Both the position numbers and the translations under genes were made by a program. A DNA stretch of 64,000 nucleotides, taken from the NCBI RefSeq assembly GCF_005771565.1, contig NZ_VAWA01000008.1, positions 86,428-150,427 of the forward strand, written 5' to 3'. How positions within the stretch are numbered: the first letter of the stretch is position 1; each line of letters begins with the position of its first letter. This DNA is from Nesterenkonia sphaerica. Lineage in GTDB: Bacteria; Actinomycetota; Actinomycetes; Actinomycetales; Micrococcaceae. Positions 61,676 to 64,000 of this stretch are shown piece after piece. The notes under the pieces are model-generated. The model did not search any database and was not told where the DNA came from. It saw only the letters and a list, made by a program, of their open reading frames with translations.

Positions 61676-62326
61676 ATGAGCAGCAGACCGCAAGACCCCA
61701 GACGCTTCACCCGCAGGAGAGTGCAGCGGCCAGAGCTTCCGCACGCCGGGCGGGCCCGCGATTCTCGAAGGGACGGCAAAGGGACCCGCCGGCGCTCGTG
61801 GACCCAAGGCGTGTGGATGTGGCTCGCCGTGGTGGTCTTGGCCATCCTGAGCGCAGGCGCGCTGAACTGGTGGAACCACCAACCCTTGGAGGTGCCAGAG
61901 GGATTCTCGGATGACGCCGTGGCTGCTGAGATGGTTCGCGTCATCGACGGCGACACGATCGTGGTCGCAGTGGAGGGCGAGGAAGAGCGAGTCCGACTGC
62001 TCAACATTGACACCCCGGAGACAGTTCATCCAAGTGAACCCGTGGAGTGCGGGGGTCCGGAGGCTTCGGAAGCGATCCGTGGGGTGCTGAGCCCAGGGGA
62101 CGTCGTCGTGCTGGAATTCGACGAGGAGCTGCGGGACCGTTATGACCGGCTGCTGGCCGGCGTCTTCGTCGACGACATCTTCGTCAACGAGCACATGGCC
62201 CTCGAAGGTTGGGGCGAGCCTGCCTACTTCGCCCCCAACGACCGATTCCTCGCTATTGTCGAGGAGGCCTGGACTCAGGCTGAGGCGGACGAGGCGGGGA
62301 TGTTCTCACCCCAGCTGGCGTGCTAA
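61676..62326 (+). CDS. Membrane-anchored thermonuclease-like protein
   Basis: A 216-residue protein with a basic N-terminus (about 1-42), one membrane helix (VWMWLAVVVLAILSAGALNWW, about 44-66) and an extracellular SNase-like domain: RVIDGDTIVV (about 88-97) with the metal-binding Asp, LLNIDTPETVHP (about 107-118) with catalytic Asp/Glu, and DRYDRLLAGVFVDD (about 152-165) with the second catalytic Arg. Likely an outward-facing nuclease. Confidence 0.87.
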   Translation: MSSRPQDPRRFTRRRVQRPELPHAGRARDSRRDGKGTRRRSWTQGVWMWLAVVVLAILSAGALNWWNHQPLEVPEGFSDDAVAAEMVRVIDGDTIVVAVEGEEERVRLLNIDTPETVHPSEPVECGGPEASEAIRGVLSPGDVVVLEFDEELRDRYDRLLAGVFVDDIFVNEHMALEGWGEPAYFAPNDRFLAIVEEAWTQAEADEAGMFSPQLAC

Positions 62327-62345
62327 CCGGGGCGAAAGGGCGCCC

Positions 62346-62750
62346 TCAGGCGTTGGCTTTCTTCCAACGCCGGGCCTGGATGAAGCTGCGGACGCCCAGC
62401 ACTAGGTAGACCACCAGCACGATCAGCGAGATCAGCGCAGTCAACACTGCGGCAGGCCGCTCCGCCTCACCGGCGAACAGGGCACCCAGGTTGGCCAGGG
62501 GCATCAGCATGCCCAGGGCGCCGATCAGCGCGAGGACCAGTGCAATGTGGACCCCCACCATGAGGTTTTTCAAGGCGATTGCGCCACTGACCAGAAGCAG
62601 CAGACCGACAAGGGAAGGAATCAGTGCGGTCCAGTGGTCAGTGCCTTTGGCGATGGAGAATAGGTAACCGGCGAGGCCGACCACCACAAGGATCGCTCCA
62701 GTGATGAATGTCAGCTTAGGCATGGGTGAGGCAACGTAATCGCGGGACAT
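62346..62750 (-). CDS. Small four-helix membrane protein
   Basis: A 134-residue protein with four hydrophobic segments (about 12-33, 40-61, 64-86 and 103-124), Arg/Lys-rich tail RRWKKANA. AAGGAG before ATG at 62750. No family is recognised. The 3' end forms part of a hairpin shared with the opposite strand. Confidence 0.75.
   Translation of the reverse strand: MSRDYVASPMPKLTFITGAILVVVGLAGYLFSIAKGTDHWTALIPSLVGLLLLVSGAIALKNLMVGVHIALVLALIGALGMLMPLANLGALFAGEAERPAAVLTALISLIVLVVYLVLGVRSFIQARRWKKANA
62349..62371. terminator. Hairpin between convergent genes
   Basis: GGCGTTGG at 62349-62356 pairs with CCAACGCC at 62364-62371 over a seven-base loop. It overlaps the end of the small membrane protein gene and lies just after the nuclease stop. 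Confidence 0.5.
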
Positions 62751-62828
62751 AGCGCTCCTTGAAAGGGTGCAGGTGAAAGGCGTGTGACCTCATTCTACCC
62801 GCGTTTTCTACGCCGCGTAGAAATTAGG

Positions 62829-62916
62829 AACCCCACGCGCACCTGCCAGAGCCCGCTTACCCTTGCTACCTTCCGGTCCTGGGGGAGTTCAGCAGGATGA
62901 CACCACGCGTGGGGCA
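62829..62916 (-). ncRNA. ffs: Signal recognition particle RNA (4.5S, small bacterial type)
   Basis: Read on the minus strand, the segment starts GCCCCACGCGTGGTG and has the conserved domain-IV core CCGGAAGGTAGCAAGGG, with GGAA tetraloop and asymmetric loop, then closes with a complementary 3' arm ending in CGCGTGGGG. About 88 nucleotides. The RNA binds Ffh to target nascent membrane proteins. Confidence 0.93.
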
Positions 62917-63001
62917 GGCTCCATAGTATCGCGTGGGTCCCGGTGCAGGCGAACCAGGCCGCCAGCGGCAACGTCATCAGGCGTCACTTAGACTGACAGC
63001 A

Positions 63002-63790
63002 ATGACGATTGATGACGCCACGCTCACCGCCCGACCACTGGTCAACCTCCGCGACTTCGGCGGCATACGTGTCTCAGGCGGGAGAATCCGACCGGCGGTT
63101 CTGTGGCGAGCCGACGATGTCACGATCTCTCCGCGGGAAGAAGTTTCCGCTCTGACCGCTCAGGGCCTCTCCGCCATCCTGGACCTTCGGTCGACTCCCG
63201 AGGTAGCGCATTCGCCCCATTGGTTGGCGCCGCAGCTCGGCATCGAAGCCCACCACTTGCCGCTTGCGGAAACGGCAGTGCACCCCCTGGCCCTGATGGA
63301 AGCGGCTCCGACCATGACCTCTCCGGCCGATGTCGGCCGGTGGTACGCGGGGTTGGTCCGCAGCCACATCCACGAGGTGGTGGAGGGATTGGAGGTTATC
63401 GGCCGGACTACCGGTGGGGTCCTATTTCACTGTGCAGCAGGCAAGGACCGGACCGGGATCCTGGCCGCTGTGGTGCTGCAGTTGCTGGGGGCGGATCGCA
63501 GCGTAATCGTGGAGGACTACGCACGCACCGAAAACAATCTCGCGGCGATCTTTGACAGGCTCGCCCATTCGGCCTACAGCCGGTCCAATGGGTCACAGCT
63601 AGACTCCGACGACGCCAAACGAGCAGCCGAGTTCTTCGCCTCAAAGCATCCGTTGCTCTCAGCTCCCGCCGACTCGATGGATTCGATGCTCGCCGCGCTC
63701 GGCGGAGGGTCCGGTCTGGTGGACTTGCTCAAGGACCACACTGACCCCGAGCGGTTGGCGGAGAACCTTCACCAGAAGCTGGTGGCATAG
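63002..63790 (+). CDS. Tyrosine-protein phosphatase
   Basis: A 262-residue cytosolic phosphatase. The P-loop HCAAGKDRTG (about 143-152) has the catalytic Cys and Arg of the HC-x5-R family, and an N-terminal LVNLRDFGGIRVSGGRIRPA (about 14-33) is typical of the lipid/tyrosine phosphatases related to mycobacterial PtpB. ATG at 63002 follows a TAGACT box and may be leaderless. The upstream frame to 62933 is not used, because it overlaps nothing meaningful and has no SD. Confidence 0.9.
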   Translation: MTIDDATLTARPLVNLRDFGGIRVSGGRIRPAVLWRADDVTISPREEVSALTAQGLSAILDLRSTPEVAHSPHWLAPQLGIEAHHLPLAETAVHPLALMEAAPTMTSPADVGRWYAGLVRSHIHEVVEGLEVIGRTTGGVLFHCAAGKDRTGILAAVVLQLLGADRSVIVEDYARTENNLAAIFDRLAHSAYSRSNGSQLDSDDAKRAAEFFASKHPLLSAPADSMDSMLAALGGGSGLVDLLKDHTDPERLAENLHQKLVA

Positions 63791-63878
63791 CCGCGGCTGA
63801 TGGATTCCCCGGTCGATGTGCGAACTAGACGGCATTTCGGCTACGATGTATCGGTCCGCACAAGTGCAGGACAACTTT

Positions 63879-63967
63879 GGAGACGTGACCGAGCGGCCGA
63901 AGGAGCCACCCTGGAATGGTGGTGCAGGGTTAATTCTCTGCCGAGGGTTCAAATCCCTCCGTCTCCG
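63879..63967 (+). tRNA. tRNA-Ser (anticodon GGA)
   Basis: A full cloverleaf of 89 bases with long variable arm. The acceptor GGAGACG pairs with CGTCTCC, the discriminator is G, and the anticodon stem-loop CCACC-CTGGAAT-GGTGG gives anticodon GGA (serine UCC/UCU). GGTTCAAATCC forms the T loop. CCA is not encoded. Confidence 0.97.
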
Positions 63968-64000
63968 CTCTGTGATGAGTCGGGACATGTGTCTCAGATG

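Noticed and set aside
62795..62977. 60-codon frame on the minus strand
   Set aside because: It covers the SRP RNA, which explains the conserved sequence.
63659..63988. 109-codon reading frame on the minus strand over the tRNA
   Set aside because: It is the antisense of the tRNA-Ser and the end of the phosphatase gene; the RRDLNPRQ phrase is the usual false translation of a tRNA.
1..64000. CRISPR array, complete insertion sequence, prophage or rRNA operon
   Set aside because: None was seen: no regularly spaced repeats, transposase, integrase, phage structural gene or rRNA sequence. The only mobile-like trace is the broken duplication around 34868-36300.

Overview
The window looks like a chromosomal segment of a high-GC actinobacterium. 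The best fit by gene content is Micrococcaceae, possibly a salt- or alkali-tolerant Nesterenkonia-like organism. This rests on ManNAcA-type sugar-nucleotide genes (the uronic acid of Micrococcus teichuronic acid), a RamB-like regulator near aceA, GTG/TTG starts, a glycine-betaine importer with a very acidic binding lipoprotein, and the gene style overall. The genus is inference; no marker gene settles it.

Region 1 (1-31082) is a cell-surface polysaccharide locus. It holds two large multidomain glycosyltransferases, three ATP-grasp proteins (one with its active site degraded), wecB/wecC for UDP-ManNAcA, and a five-enzyme set matching the WbpA-B-E-D-I route to UDP-ManNAc3NAcA. It also holds two GT4 glycosyltransferases (one without a standard start codon), a glucuronyl C5-epimerase-like protein carrying an inserted domain, an unknown protein converging on it, a GT4 fusion, a membrane-anchored protein, and a NeuB-type synthase fused to an extra N-terminal domain. 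The set suggests an acidic, uronic-acid-rich wall polymer that may be epimerised and decorated with amino acids. No polymerase, flippase or ABC exporter is in the window, so the locus continues beyond the left edge or elsewhere.

Region 2 (31128-37130) holds a glutaminase, unknown proteins, a tandem CBS-domain pair, an AAA/DUF4143 ATPase behind a perfect 18-bp inverted repeat, and a DUF368 (PopT-type) membrane protein. A scrambled remnant of the DUF368 3' end lies on the other side of the ATPase, which marks the ATPase as an insertion.

Region 3 (37171-47706) is devoted to 5-oxoproline: pxpA, two pxpB-pxpC fusions, a biotin carboxylase/BCCP fusion, an Nramp-like transporter, a DUF1445 protein and a GntR regulator. 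Palindromes with a TTGTT-N-AACAA core lie in front of both transcription units and are likely operators.

Region 4 (47707-55858) contains a flavoprotein disulfide reductase, a HAD-II dehalogenase, an alcohol dehydrogenase with a permease, a GAF/PucR regulator and a RamB-like regulator. Region 5 (55980-64000) contains the glycine-betaine transporter proVWX, aceA followed by a shortened malate-synthase-like gene, a membrane-anchored nuclease, a small membrane protein, SRP RNA, a tyrosine phosphatase and tRNA-Ser(GGA).
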